A DNA stretch of 64,000 nt from contig NC_092458.1 of NCBI RefSeq assembly GCF_047495875.1, positions 111,029,727 to 111,093,726 of the forward strand, given 5' to 3'. Every line of letters starts with the position of its first letter. Positions within the stretch are counted from its first letter, which is position 1. The translations under genes were made by a program, and so were the position numbers. Below the pieces are notes generated by a model. It ran no database searches. It was not told where the DNA came from and saw only the letters and a program-made list of their open reading frames with translations. The DNA is from Pithys albifrons albifrons. Its lineage: Eukaryota; Chordata; Aves; Passeriformes; Thamnophilidae. Positions 26,048 through 36,575 of the stretch are shown in pieces.

Positions 26048-27356
26048 TTTTCTTATCACATTGAGTCTTCTATGTTGATGAGTAAAAAAAAAAAATCCTC
26101 TCCCTAGCCAAGGCATTTAGGTGAAAGAAGCAGTCAATGGACTTTTGAACTAAACTCAGAGGGCTGATTCCAAGGATATTTTCATGATTGTTCTGTTTTT
26201 CACATTTTCAGAGAAGAGTATTTGTCAGTACTTATGTTTCTATTAAAATAATTTAACTGAATCTAAGTCTTTTTAGGTGTTCATATTGGTGACTTTCACT
26301 AAGTAACTGAAGTGGCTTTAGGATTGTATTTATTTTGTAATTCCATTTGCTCTTGATGTATTCGGAAACCTCATAAACAATATCTTTGTGTCCCAGTTGG
26401 TTGATTGAAAATAAGTATGAATGAATACTCTGCCACTCTTTTCATATCCTTAATTTAGACAACATTCTAAAACCATTCACTTTTAAAATATTTTAATTAG
26501 TTGGAACTTGCAAAATGTGTGTTAAGTTTATGCAGCAAAGTCTTTTATATTAGAAATGCTCTATAATTACACTTTTTCAGTCATGAAAAATGAATTAGTG
26601 CTGCATTTTATGTGATGACAAATTTTCTTGTTTGTTCTAATTTTACTGAATAGCATGCTGTAGCTTCTTGGCACAGCCCAGAATAACTCTATTTAGCTAT
26701 GAAAGTAGGAACTGTGCTTAGTACCAGAAAAGGCCAATATTGTGTGTAAACAATTAACTTCCATGAAAACAAAGTAAAACAACTATAAGAAGGATGACAT
26801 GGGGGAATTGGCTATCAGACTCCAGTACACCAGTTTGTCTAGACAACTGGGATCAATGAAAGTGCTTGAAATGGAGCTTCAGAGGGACTGCTGGGCAAGT
26901 GGTACAGACAGTGGTACAGATACTTTCTCTTCTAGGAATACTAATTTTATGTCTAACTTCCTTTTGATAGTGATGAAGTAGGAGGTGGAACACATCAGTA
27001 GGTTTTTTTTTCATAGCTGAAAAATCTGATTAGAAACATAGCGAAGGCTTACATTTTATTTTGTCATATGGGAAAGTGTTTTTGTTTTGTCCATTCCAGA
27101 TGAAAATGGAAAATACCCGAGAGACAAATGCTCAAAAGAAAACATATTTTGCATCTGTCAAAACACTTTGTTTTGATAAATATGCTCTCCTCCTGCTTTA
27201 TTGTTTTTAACCTTTATTAAAGATTGCTAATCACTGTTTGATGTCATTGGCTTCCTAGCCATGATTCTTACTGGAGTTTGCTTGCTTCTTGTAAATTATC
27301 AGATGGAACCAGGCAACCATATTTTTACTTAACTCCAGAGAATTAGGAAACACTTC

Positions 27357-27373
27357 AAACAAACAAACAAACA
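27357..27373. repeat. Short (AAAC)n microsatellite
   Basis: About four AAAC units followed by an A-rich run. Ordinary simple repeat. Confidence 0.85.
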
Positions 27374-27495
27374 GAAAAAACCCACCAATTTGGGGTCCAC
27401 TGAACTACATCCATTTCTTGTCACTTTCTGAACTACATCCTACTATGAGTGAAAAGAAGGATTTTAGACAGGAGAGAGAGATAATACTGACTGTT

Positions 27496-27517
27496 AATCT
27501 AATTCCTGAATTAGATT
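27496..27517. repeat. 22-bp inverted repeat
   Basis: AATCTAATTC, spacer CT, GAATTAGATT: ten perfectly complementary bases on each side. Confidence 0.88.
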
Positions 27518-27764
27518 GCTCTTCTGGTGCTGCCTATTAATGCTCAGGTTAATATCTAGGATTTTTTGCTTCTCTTTCTGCCACAGCTTTTTGAAATTGA
27601 GACAATGTGCTCCTTTACAGGATATATTTAAAGTTCATAATGTTTTTACATTATAACTAATGTAATAAATGCATTGATCTAACAGGACAGGATATTTTCC
27701 ACGACTCTGCATTATTCATAATGCCAGATGAATCTCTTGAGTCACTTCAGTGTTTTTACTTTTC

Positions 27765-27990
27765 AACTGGAAGGCTTCCTCAGCTTTCAAATCTGAATGC
27801 TGTGTGAGGTGGTCAAAAGCTTTCCAAAAGTCAATGTATATTGCATTCACTGTGCTTTCCTTATCTGCAGTGACAGTCATTTTGTCACAGGGGGAAATTA
27901 GGTTGGTTGAGCATGATTTGCTTTTTGTAAATCCATGTTGACTGCTCCTGATTGACCTTTTTAAACATGTTTTGAAATGAATTGCGAGGA
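27765..27990 (-). mobile_element. Degraded CR1-type LINE fragment (reverse transcriptase part)
   Basis: Read on the plus strand, this is the antisense of a conserved CR1 reverse transcriptase segment. Landmarks are 'GTGGTCAAAAGCTTTCCAAA' (27809), 'AGTCAATGTATATTGCATTC' in place of the usual 'aagtcaaggta' block, 'GTCATTTTGTCACAG' , 'AGGTTGGTTGAGCATGATTTG' and 'AAATCCATGTTGACTGCTCC' (27930-27949). The segment lies upstream of the catalytic-site region of ORF2. Frames are broken by many substitutions and small indels, so it is an old, dead copy. No 3' end or target-site duplication is visible. Confidence 0.65.
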
Positions 27991-28069
27991 TTTACAATCT
28001 GTGGCTTATGCCTTTCTTGTTATCTCAGGTGGTTGCCTGATTTCCTTTTAAAACAAAACAAACCCAAAA

Positions 28070-28330
28070 CCCATAGTGAATGATTTTGGCTTTGTTTGAA
28101 AGCCTTTTGGAAGTCTTTGTAAATTCCTTAGATGGAACATCATTAACCTTGTGCTGTTGTTCCTCATAGAACCGCAATATGTTTCCAGACTTCTCTTCAA
28201 AAAGCCATGCTGACTCTTCCAATATAAGTCATATTTATCCACATATTCTACTAACTCTGCTCTCTGTTATGGTCCCTGCTGTTTTGCCCAGTGTGGGGTT
28301 AAGCATATGGATCTGCAGTTCCCTTAATAA
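28070..28330 (-). mobile_element. Degraded L3/CR1-like LINE fragment (same RT part)
   Basis: A second antisense copy of the same reverse transcriptase segment, from a more divergent clade. Landmarks are 'AAAGCCTTTTGGAAGTCTTT' (28100), 'AAAAAGCCATGCTGACTCTTC' -like text at 28199-28219, 'TAAGTCATATTTATCCACAT', 'CTACTAACTCTGCTCTCTGT' and 'GATCTGCAGTTCCC'. These match the antisense pattern of ancient amniote L3/CR1 elements. It sits 80 bases from the fragment before it and has the same orientation. The 154-codon plus-strand open frame that begins here (28179-28643) is antisense to the LINE and continues into a poly-T tract, so it is not a gene. Confidence 0.62.
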
Positions 28331-28490
28331 CACATTTTATTTTTTTTTAAATTCTGTTTTTAACAACTATTGTTTCCACCTTATAGATAGGAAGGTAATT
28401 TTAAATGCAAGTTTAATGTGTAAGCAATGTATTGTGTCAGAGGGATGGATCCCAACCAACTTCAACATTTGTATGAATATTTTTCATGTT

Positions 28491-28546
28491 TTTTTTTCTT
28501 TCTTTGTTTTAGTTTTTTGTTTTGTTTTGGTTTGGTTTGGTTTTTT
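28491..28546. repeat. T-rich, then GGTTT-type low-complexity tract
   Basis: Poly-T with scattered C and G changes into TTTGG repeats (TTTGGTTTGGTTTGG). Ordinary low-complexity sequence between the LINE fragments. Confidence 0.8.
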
Positions 28547-29359
28547 AACTGTAAAATACAGTTTGGTCTGTCTTGAGGGTCTGTCATCAATTCCTGGTAC
28601 TGATCGCAAGGGTAACTTGTTCTTGGCTAAATACGATTCTTAAAAAGTAGTTTGCACCCTAATTTAGTAGCTTTAGGCTGTTCCAACAGACTGAAAGAAT
28701 AACACAGTGGAATTTGTGCTGCAGTTACCCAATCTTAGTGTCCATGGAGGAAAAAAGTCTGCCTTGGAAAGGAAAGTTTATGATGTGCTGACTGTGCAGA
28801 GACAGGAGAGGTTGTTAGCATGGACAGCTCAGGCAATACAGAAGCAATCAGCTTCACAGCATAGAACTTGTCACTAAATAACGCAGCAGAAAGAGTTTTG
28901 TAAACATACCATCTATAACAGCTGTCCCTATTATTCTAATGTGACCTCTCCTAGTACATACAGTTTAAACTGAGTCTAAATAAATTGGATAAATAGCCAA
29001 ATGATGTGAGTAATCTGAAGTTCTGTAAATGTTGCAAAAGCACAATCTCAGTGCAAATAGCTGTCTGCCTTGCCCAAAGTGAGGCTTTCCTTTTTTGTTA
29101 AAACAGCATGCATGTTTCTAGCTGAATTTAATGGTTAGTCACAGGAATTAGTGCATCTCCAGCTGATGTGAATTCCTAGTCAAATCTGTAGGTGTCTTTT
29201 TTCCACACAGAATGTAACAGTGGTTATTCTAAAAGATGCTAAAAGAAAGTAAAGGCAAGGTGAACATGTTTGGTGAAACCTCTCTTGAATATTATCCCAG
29301 TCTCCAATAAATTATTATTAAAATAATACCTGTGTTACAGAAGTTTCCTCTTTAATTAG
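28547..29359. other. Non-coding spacer between LINE fragments
   Basis: No recognisable feature. It might be the remainder of the old LINE copies or their host sequence, but I see no landmarks. Confidence 0.45.
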
Positions 29360-30470
29360 GTGCTCAGTCATCTTATCTTCTTCAATAGCTAAGTATTATC
29401 AGCAAATTTGATTACTTTCCTATTCATCTCTTCTTTGAGATAACAATAATAGACCATCTAGTTGCTAACTTAGAACACTTAATTGAACATCTCCAGTTTC
29501 AGTATCAATCCTTGCAGAGCTCCAGCAGTGACTTGTCTCTGCTTTAAACTATGACCATGTGCTACTGCTCAGTGTATTAGGCAGGTATTTCCTCATCTTA
29601 CACCTGGTGCCAGCTTTGTCTCTTTACGCACCTGTGGAAGGCACATTGTGAAAAGCCTTTTGTATTTCAAAGACGCCTGTCCATGACTTTTTGACACCTT
29701 GATGAGACTCCATTAGTTTCTGAAGTATCAGTCTCCTTTACAAAAGCCACAGTGATTCTTAGGAGGAATGTTAAAAATTAATCCTTAAGCCTGATGCCCT
29801 GTTTTTTAGTTACAGGTTGCACTAATTTACTCAAAAAAATGCATCAAGTTCATGGAGTTATGAGTTTTCAAAGAATATTGAAAAAAGGCTTTTAGAATTA
29901 GCCTTATTTTGTCCATTAATGCCATGCTATAATTAGCATTTTTTATCCCTTGGGTTCATGTAAAACTCTTGTGTGGAAATTATCGGGTCCTGCTCATTTG
30001 TTTCTGTTCTCCTTGTGTGTTTGGGGTTTGAGTCCAGCCCTTGAAGTCCCCCATGCAGTAGAACATCAGCAGGGGAAGATCCCTTCCTTCCCTAGTGAGA
30101 GTTAGTGACTTATCTTCTGCACATCCTCTTTTACATCACTCCTCAGAAGGTGCTGCTGATTTCCTGATGTGTTTCCTGCTCCCATCGTGCTTGAAAAAGG
30201 ATTTGCTATGAATTTTTGTAATGTCTTGTTTGTGCTACCATGATGCTTTGCATACCCTACTGGCAAGCATCTTTTTGTGCATGCTCAAATCATCTTTGGG
30301 AATATTGGTTTGGTTTGGCCTTTTTATTTTGTTTGGGGTTTTCTTTGCTCTCTATACACTCTGCAAAGATGATGTCTTTTGAGCTTCCTTTCAGCATTAT
30401 TATTTTTTTTAGACAAGTATCCTCATTTTTATGTAGTACTCTTTGAAAATAAGCACAGAAGCCATAAACC
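29360..30470 (-). mobile_element. Degraded L3/CR1-like LINE, longer fragment
   Basis: A third antisense LINE copy, longer than the other two. The order of landmarks on the plus strand is 'TATCAGCAAATTTGATTAC' (29397), 'TCAATCCTTGCAGAGCTCCA' (29505), 'GCACATTGTGAAAAGCCTTTT' region (29640-29660), 'TTTACAAAAGCCACAGTGATTC' region (29735-29757), and 'ATTATCGGGTCCTGCTCATTTG' region (29978-30000), which corresponds to the conserved 'gggtcc...gattt' block upstream in ORF2. Similarity beyond about 30020 to 30470 is weaker and tentative. Frames are broken throughout. Being read 3' to 5' of the element, the fragment covers RT and sequence upstream of it. Confidence 0.58.
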
Positions 30471-30691
30471 ACAGGAATATTGCTGGTATAAGACTATGAA
30501 AAATGTATGTAAACCACTTTTTTTAGTGGTAGGCAGTGTAGTTTGTCTGCTTAGTCCTTGGTCCAGTATTTAAATGTGATTTTATTCTAAAATGAAACCC
30601 TGATGGACAGAAAGGTACCTGTTTAAACAAATCTTGTGAAAATTGACTTTAATTTGTGGTGAGTGAAATAAATATAAAACAATCTGCTGAG

Positions 30692-31060
30692 TGTCAAGGT
30701 CCCAAGGACACTAATAGGCCTTAATTGGGCTAACCAGCATCACCTGGGACCAAAGCCCACAGCCAGTGCCCATGAGCCCTGAAGCTTTATTTAAGCTCAG
30801 GCCAGGGATCTTCTGCTTTTGTGTGGGGGGTATCTGTCTTCAGTCCTGCTTCTGAATATTAGTGGAATTTCCCAGTTCCTTATCTTGCTGTTTGTGAGGA
30901 TGTGTTCCTGTCACTTTGTGGCTCTGCTAGGTTTGTTCAGCCTCTCCAGAGCTGTGCTCTGCCAAGGGGGTATCACTTGTGCTTGGCTCACCCACGGATC
31001 CCTGCTTGGGGAGTAGTCCAGCTCTTCCTCCTCTCTGCCTGCAAGGTTGGTGCATTTTAG
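30692..31060 (+). mobile_element. Probable avian ERV LTR fragment
   Basis: It starts with TGTCAAGGTCCCAAGGACAC (30692), fitting the TG start of an LTR, followed by 'GGCCTTAATTGGGCTAACCAGC', 'CACCTGGGACC' and a TATA-like TTTATTTAAG at 30786-30795. Downstream text such as 'TTCAGCCTCTCCAGAGCTGTG' and 'CTGTGCTCTGCCAAGGGGG' resembles the R/U5 part of an LTR family common in bird genomes. The sharp rise in GC compared with both flanks supports an inserted element. I could not place the 3' end; 31060 is a guess. No internal retroviral genes are attached, so it is a solo LTR or a fragment of one. Confidence 0.6.
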
Positions 31061-31569
31061 AGATTTAAGCATTAGGACTTACAGTCACTGAACCAGTATT
31101 ATGGATTGTTTCTTCTAGTTATTAAGGAAGATATGCTGAATACCAAGAGGTGTTTTTTTCTGTTTTTTTAAAAACTAATAATGCTGGGGTATATATGGCA
31201 AATAAGCAGCAGTGGCAGAGTTGTTAGTCTGTCTTCTGTGATCTGATTAGTTCCTTTTCCTCAGTTTCTCACTGGCAAGCTGCAGCTACTGAAACTATGT
31301 CATAAATGCTCAGTATAAGCCTTGTATTCACATTTTATATTTGCTTTAGCATTGTTATAAGTAACTTAGTCTGTTCAGAAACCTAAGCAAAAGTGTATCC
31401 TAAGCCCTATATTTTCAATGACTGCTATTAATGAGTTTATTTGTCTTCATCTCTCATTTTTCCCCCCTCTTGTTACCTGTACTTGCAGCTTCTGATTGTT
31501 ACCTAAATGAAAAGGCTATTCTGATACTTTCAGGCAGACAGACAATTGTATTCTTCTTTGCTCAGAAAC
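31061..31569. other. Non-coding stretch
   Basis: Nothing recognisable; may include the last part of the LTR before it. Confidence 0.4.
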
Positions 31570-31772
31570 AACAGCCTCAAGTTGTATTGAGGAGGGTTTA
31601 CATTGCATATTAGGAAGAAATTTTTCAGTGAATGAGTGGTCAAACATCAGAACAGGCTGTGCAGGGAAGGGGTGGATTTACTGTCTCTATAAGACTTTTA
31701 AATGTATGGATGTGATGCTTGGGGACATGGTTTAGGATGCACTTGGCAGTGGTGGGTTGATGGTCTTGGAGG
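31570..31772 (+). mobile_element. CR1 LINE 3' region
   Basis: Sense-strand CR1 text covers the end of ORF2 and the 3' UTR: 'CAGCCTCAAGTTGTATTGAG' , 'GGGTTTACATTGCATATTAG', 'GAAGAAATTTTTCAGTGAATG', 'AGTGGTCAAACATCAGAACA', 'GGCTGTGCAGGGAAGG', 'GATGCTTGGGGACATGGTTTA' and 'CTTGGCAGTGGTGGGTTGAT'. The usual closing 'TTCCAACC..ATTCTATG' is missing, so the 3' tip is deleted or diverged. Confidence 0.85.
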
Positions 31773-34700
31773 TATTTTTATATAACTTGAAGGATTTTTG
31801 GTTTAGTTTCTTTAAGCTTCGCATTGCATCTCTGAAGAGATTAGTAGTCAAACATAACATTCCAGGCATCAGTGAGATAAGCCCACCTGATGTGGGAAAA
31901 GGAGAAGCAGGAATGTGAGTTTCATGGAGTACTGTCAGCTTAGTGAGAATAAGAGGTTCGACAACGTCTTTATTGGGAACAGGTGAGCAGAGGCTCTGGT
32001 TCAGTCTACGGGATACCTTCTGTGTTACCAAGGTGCCTTCTGATAATGCAGTGCAAAGACAGTTTTTCTCTTCATGAGCAGACCTTGGAAAGGCTTAAAA
32101 CTCCTGACTGGTATTTTTGATGGATAGTATCTGTTATGTACTTTTTTTCTTAAGCAACATTATGTTAATTGAGTTATTATGTACTGTGCGTGATACTGGA
32201 TTGTGTAATTAGTTACATGATACATTATGGGCAGACATGAGACAGACTGTCTGTTCTTGAAGCCAGTTGTAAGCAATGAATACTTAGTGATGTGTCCTAT
32301 CTTTCTACAGGAATTACTGCCTTGGGTCCAACTTTTTCCATGTGCCCAGTGAGCAGAGCTAATGCTGTCAAAGGAAATAGTTTCTCATATCTGCCTGCAA
32401 AAATCTTGTAGGCTTGACTATTTGAAATGTGTTGTAGAAGTTGACAATGCATAGTTAGTCAAGAACATTTTTCTATACTTTGTGATAATTAAAAAAAAGG
32501 TTTAGATTCTTTCATGGTTGGTGCATGCTGAGAAAATGGAAAGAGTGTACAGATTCACAGAAAAGTTGCTGCTGCCTAAAACACTCAAGTGTGCTGCTTT
32601 AAGCAGCTTAGATGTGTAAACATATCTGTAACTGAGTTAGTGTAGAATAAAAGGTAAGTAAAGCCATGGCAGATGGTTAAATAGAAAGATGATGTTCCTT
32701 TTTACTTTTTTTTCTGTGTTGTTCCTGTTTAACTTGATTAAAGTTTTTACCTGAATTCTCTAAGTTGGTCTACTTCAGTTCAGGAAGAATCTGCTGCTTT
32801 ATCTTGGTATTGAGGTTCTTCTCTGGCTATCTTTGTGATAGTGCACTCTCTGCTGACCGAAAGCTGTGTCTGTATAAACAGCATTTTACATCTGTCACGG
32901 GCTGAATGAGAGCACCACTGGTGTCTCTTAAGTCGAGTCTGAGGCAGCTCTCTGTTGAGTGAAGTGTCCTGGGCAGCAGCAGGAAAGTAGTTTCTCTGTA
33001 AGAAATTTTTACTGTGGATAATGCAGGATACTCCTAACTGAAAATCCCGAGTGAAGTTTGTGAGGTTGTGAGCTAAAAACAATCTTTTCTTGTAAACTGA
33101 ACAATCTCCTTATGTTCTTCTTAAAGGTAATAAATCAGTCTAGATTAGTATAACCCTATAGGGGTGCTATTCTTTAGGCAGATATTTTCCGAAATTAAGT
33201 TTTAAGTTTGGGTTGTTATTGGTCTTTTTGAAAAGATCACCTTTTGAAAGCATCACAAAACTGCTATAAGGATTGGCTATAAAAAAGTTCATTTTATTTG
33301 AAAAATTCTGTTTTATGAGAGAATATTTTACCTGAAATAGAAGAAAGGAGTAAATCAAACTGAAAATAAACATAAACTGAAAATAAATGTTTTAAAGCGA
33401 ATATTAAAACCCACTTCAAGGAAGGTCTGTTTCTTCTTCTAAGAACTAGTATGTCACAAACCTAGTTCTGCTTTTGAGTCCTTAGTTACCTATTGCAATT
33501 CACATTGCTATCTCACTGTGGCTTTGTCCAACTTTAAATTGGATTACTTAGAATAGCAGGAGACTTTTTGTTTGTTTTCCTTCCGCATATACTTGTCAGA
33601 GCTTCTCTTTGCATTTGAAGTTTCTACTGTTCAAAGTTAATCTGCACCAATTATTAAGGATTCAGTTGCCAGCCGGAACTGAAGTTGCTACTACTCAGTG
33701 GACTAAATTTTGTTGTTGTGATAAAAGGCTAATGGAAGATTCAGAGAACTTCAATAGGAAATAAAAGAATGAGCTCATACACTGAGATGCAAAGAACTCC
33801 CTTAATTTATTGTATTGTCAACTCCTTCTCACTATCATCTATCTTCTTTTCCACCTCCTTACAGTTGTAGAGAAATCCCATCTCAAAGAAACTGACTTTT
33901 TTTTTATTCAGTAGAGAAATGAGTTTGAAAACACTGTATTGTATTGCCAAATATTCTTGGTCTACACTGTTGTCAGGTTTCAAGCAATGGTAGTTATTTC
34001 AGCAAATGAATAAAATATTTATAGTCAGTACTTGGTGAAACTTTGTTTTTATACTTCTATATGTATATATTATTTCATCTATGGTTTTGTTGTGTTTCTT
34101 GAAGTTTTTTAAACTTCCTTCTTCAATGGTTGGTATTTCAGTATGTGTGTAGCAAAACCTGAAGACAGGCAGTAATGTGGACTGCTCCATTTCTGTAGTG
34201 AGAGCCACAGATCAGACTTATCTCAGACCTTCAAATGTACTAACTCTAACTATAAAGTTATGGCATGTATGTTTCTTGCTGCTCCTGATGCCACATTCAG
34301 GTGCATATATGAATTTGATATATGGTACAGTTTTTTTAATACATAAGTTTAAAATCTGGCAGCCTTTGCTTCAAAGAGATTATATTATGAAATAATATAT
34401 TTACTAGTCAGTGTTTCTGGACTGTCATTGTAGTGTTGTGGTGTAAGTTTGTCTCTTTGAAGGTTGTGTTAACTGTACAGTTCTTCCCTTAGTCTTGAAT
34501 ATTTGCTTGGAGGTCTTTAAACCTATAATTGCCAATAGTTTCTTTGATTTAAAGATGTCTGTTTTAGATCTGTTGGAGCGTATAAGCAGGATGACTGAAT
34601 TTTTTGAGCATCAAATATTGGATGAGAAAATTGACTACTTTAAATATATATGTGCTCCAAGTTTTAAATGGGTAAAAATTTGTCTATTTTTTTGTTTTCT

Positions 34701-35860
34701 TGCATTCATTACAAGACCAAATTCCATCCAAATAAATAATGACTTAAAATATAACATGAAAACTTGCAAAATGTTACCTATAGAGCTGGGGTTTTTTTTG
34801 TTTTACTATACTCAAACATGCATTTTTTCAAGTACAACAGCTGTTTTTTGTAGAACAGTTTTGGGTTACTGGTTCAACAGTGAGGCCAGAAAAAGTGTAT
34901 ATGTGGTGGGGTGAGATGTAAGAACTTGGAGATTAAAGCTAACCATTCTGCAAAGTTATTTTGAGTTTGGATCCCTTCCACAGTCCAGCAGCAACAGTGT
35001 AGGCAGCACAGAGGCAGAAATAAACAATATAGAATTACAGGGAGAGATGGGGTTCCTTCCTTCAGTTCCTTACTGTGTTTTAGTTGGAACTACAAAGTAA
35101 TGGGGACACAGGAGCCCATCTGAGAGGGGTTTATCTGCCATCTAAATACTTCTGAAATATGATAATGGCTTACATTTCACCTTATAATTTTATTTCTTTC
35201 TGCTTTTGGAGATTTTGTAGCAATAATTTCTCTGGTAAGGGCAGCTGGCAGCTTTGAATTTCAAACATCAGCTGAAGGTGTTTTTGCAACAGCTAATACT
35301 GTCTTGCTGTTAAATTAGTTTTTCATTTGATCAGGCATAAGTAAAGACTTGGACACATTCTCCTCCGATTACTGGTTGGTTTTTTTCCTTATTTTATTAT
35401 TTCTACTTCTTTATTTAAACAATGCAGCTACATTTGAATTGTAAATACTTTGGAAAACATCCAGTTGAAGCAGATGTTTCTACTGTAATCTGTTTAATTA
35501 CAAAAAAATAGTTTAATTGATTTTCCAGTTTGGGAATTCTGAAATTTAAGTTGGCCTGGTCATAGTTATTTGCAAATACTTTAATTTAAAAAAACAAACA
35601 AACAAAACAAAAAACCCCACTAAAATTAGAAAATATGAAAAGGAGACAATTAAATATTTCTTTTTAATTTTCACTACTTCAATGAGACTAACTTGGAGAA
35701 AATGTTGCCTCCCCTGGTCAGCCAGTAATTTCAGTTTATTTACTGTATTTACTTGTACTTAAAATGTCCTTCACAGGTATTACAAGACTTAACTTCAATT
35801 TAATGGATTGATAATATTCAATTGAGAATGTATTTTATACATGCGATTTCTAAAATTCCA
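31773..35860. other. AT-rich non-coding stretch
   Basis: No gene recognised. It contains two mid-length open frames: 99-100 codons on the minus strand (31732-32031 and 32780-33082) and 139 codons on the plus strand (34495-34914). The last is rich in F, I, K and N as expected for translated AT-rich DNA. An A/AC tract is at 35587-35620. Confidence 0.5.
35587..35620. repeat. A-rich AAAC low-complexity tract
   Basis: Poly-A leading into AAAC units and a short CCCC. Such tracts sometimes mark the tail of a minus-strand-independent retroposon, but no body is recognisable upstream. Confidence 0.75.
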
Positions 35861-36138
35861 GCACAGGGAGGTACCTTTGGAGGTTTCTAATCCATCCTAC
35901 TTCTTTCAAAGCAGCATCAGCTGCAAGGTCTGGCCTGGCTGCTCTGGTCTTGGGTCCAGTAGGGTCTTGAAAACCTCCAAGGACTGAGATTGCCCAGGAT
36001 TTCTGGGCTTTGTGCATTGCAACCTGTCTGCCCTCATGAGGAGGAAGGTTCTTGTATAGCCAGTTTGAACCTCCTTTATTTCAGCTTATACCCCTTATGT
36101 CTTTTGTTCCCACCAGGCACTACTGAGGATCCTGTGTC
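35861..36138 (-). mobile_element. CR1 LINE 3' region, minus strand
   Basis: Antisense CR1 text: 'CTGCTCTGGTCTTGGGTCCAG' -like block at 35940, 'GGGTCTTGAAAACCTCCAAGG' (35963), 'ACTGAGATTGCCCAGGATTT', 'GCAACCTGTCTGCCCTCATG', then 'AGTTTGAACCTCCTTTATTTC' (36061) and 'CACCAGGCACTACTGAGGA' (36111). It stops where LTR-like text starts, so one element inserted into or next to the other. The 3' tip is weakly preserved near 35861. Confidence 0.78.
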
Positions 36139-36575
36139 CTTTGGGCATCCACCTGCTCCCATGTGGGGTCTCCACAGGCTGCAAGTGGATCTCTGCTCCC
36201 CCATGGCCCTCCATGGGCTGTAGAGGGGACAACCTGCCTCACTATGGTCTGCATAGGAATCTCTGCTCTGGCACCTGGAGCACCTCCTCTCCTTCCTCCC
36301 TTGATGTCTGTGGAGTTGTTTCACATTCTCATTCCTCTCTCCCACTCCTGTTTCTATTGTATAGTTTTTTTTCCTTCCTTCTTATTGTATCTCAGAGGTG
36401 CTACCATGGTTGCTGATAGGCTCAGCCTTGACTGGCAGCAGGTCTGTTCTGAAGCTGTCTGGCATTGGCTTCATCAGACATGGGGGAAGCTTCTGGCAGC
36501 TTCTCACAGAAGTCACCTCTGTAGCACTCTGTAGCTAAACCTTGTTATGCAAACCCAAGACAGCCAGCTATTTGC
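36139..36575 (-). mobile_element. Avian ERV LTR fragment, minus strand (U3 and leader side)
   Basis: Read from the minus strand, the order resembles the 5' half of an avian LTR family: a block containing GGTTTGCATAACAAGG (36553-36538), 'GAAGCTGCCAGAAGCTTCCC' (36502 downward), 'GCCAATGCCAGAC'-like text, 'CAGTCAAGGCTGAGCC', 'AGCAACCATGGTAGCACCTC', a TATA-like region with AATAAGAAGG (about 36388-36379), then 'GGAGGAGGTGCTCCAG' and repeated 'GGGCCATGGGGGAGCAGAG'-type units (36210-36190). The R/U5 half is absent: CR1 sequence begins instead at 36138. The 123-codon plus-strand and 89-codon minus-strand open frames in this interval are by-products of GC-rich LTR sequence. Confidence 0.68.

Larger units (their letters stand above)
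19879..27764. other. AT-rich non-coding stretch
   Basis: No gene recognised. It holds a T/G-rich tract and a complementary A/C-rich tract (22931-23140), a 34-base hairpin (26014-26047), a 22-bp inverted repeat (27496-27517) and an AAAC repeat (27357-27373). Moderately GC-richer patches occur at 21840-22060, 22540-22740 and 23270-23440 without recognisable content. Confidence 0.5.

Noticed and set aside
28179..28643. 154-codon plus-strand open frame, the longest in the window
   Set aside because: It begins antisense to an L3/CR1 LINE fragment and continues through a poly-T and GGTTT tract; the hydrophobic F/V/L-rich end is translated low-complexity sequence, not a membrane protein.
32780..33082. 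100-codon minus-strand frame with several charged segments
   Set aside because: Not recognisable and without splice or promoter context; kept only as a possibility.
34495..34914. 139-codon plus-strand frame without a recognisable motif
   Set aside because: Residue use (F, I, K, N, Y) mirrors AT-rich DNA, no ATG-anchored start context, no splice signals or family motif.
36163..36534. 123-codon frame and overlapping frames in 36.1-36.5 kb
   Set aside because: They lie in a minus-strand LTR fragment and several frames are open simultaneously.
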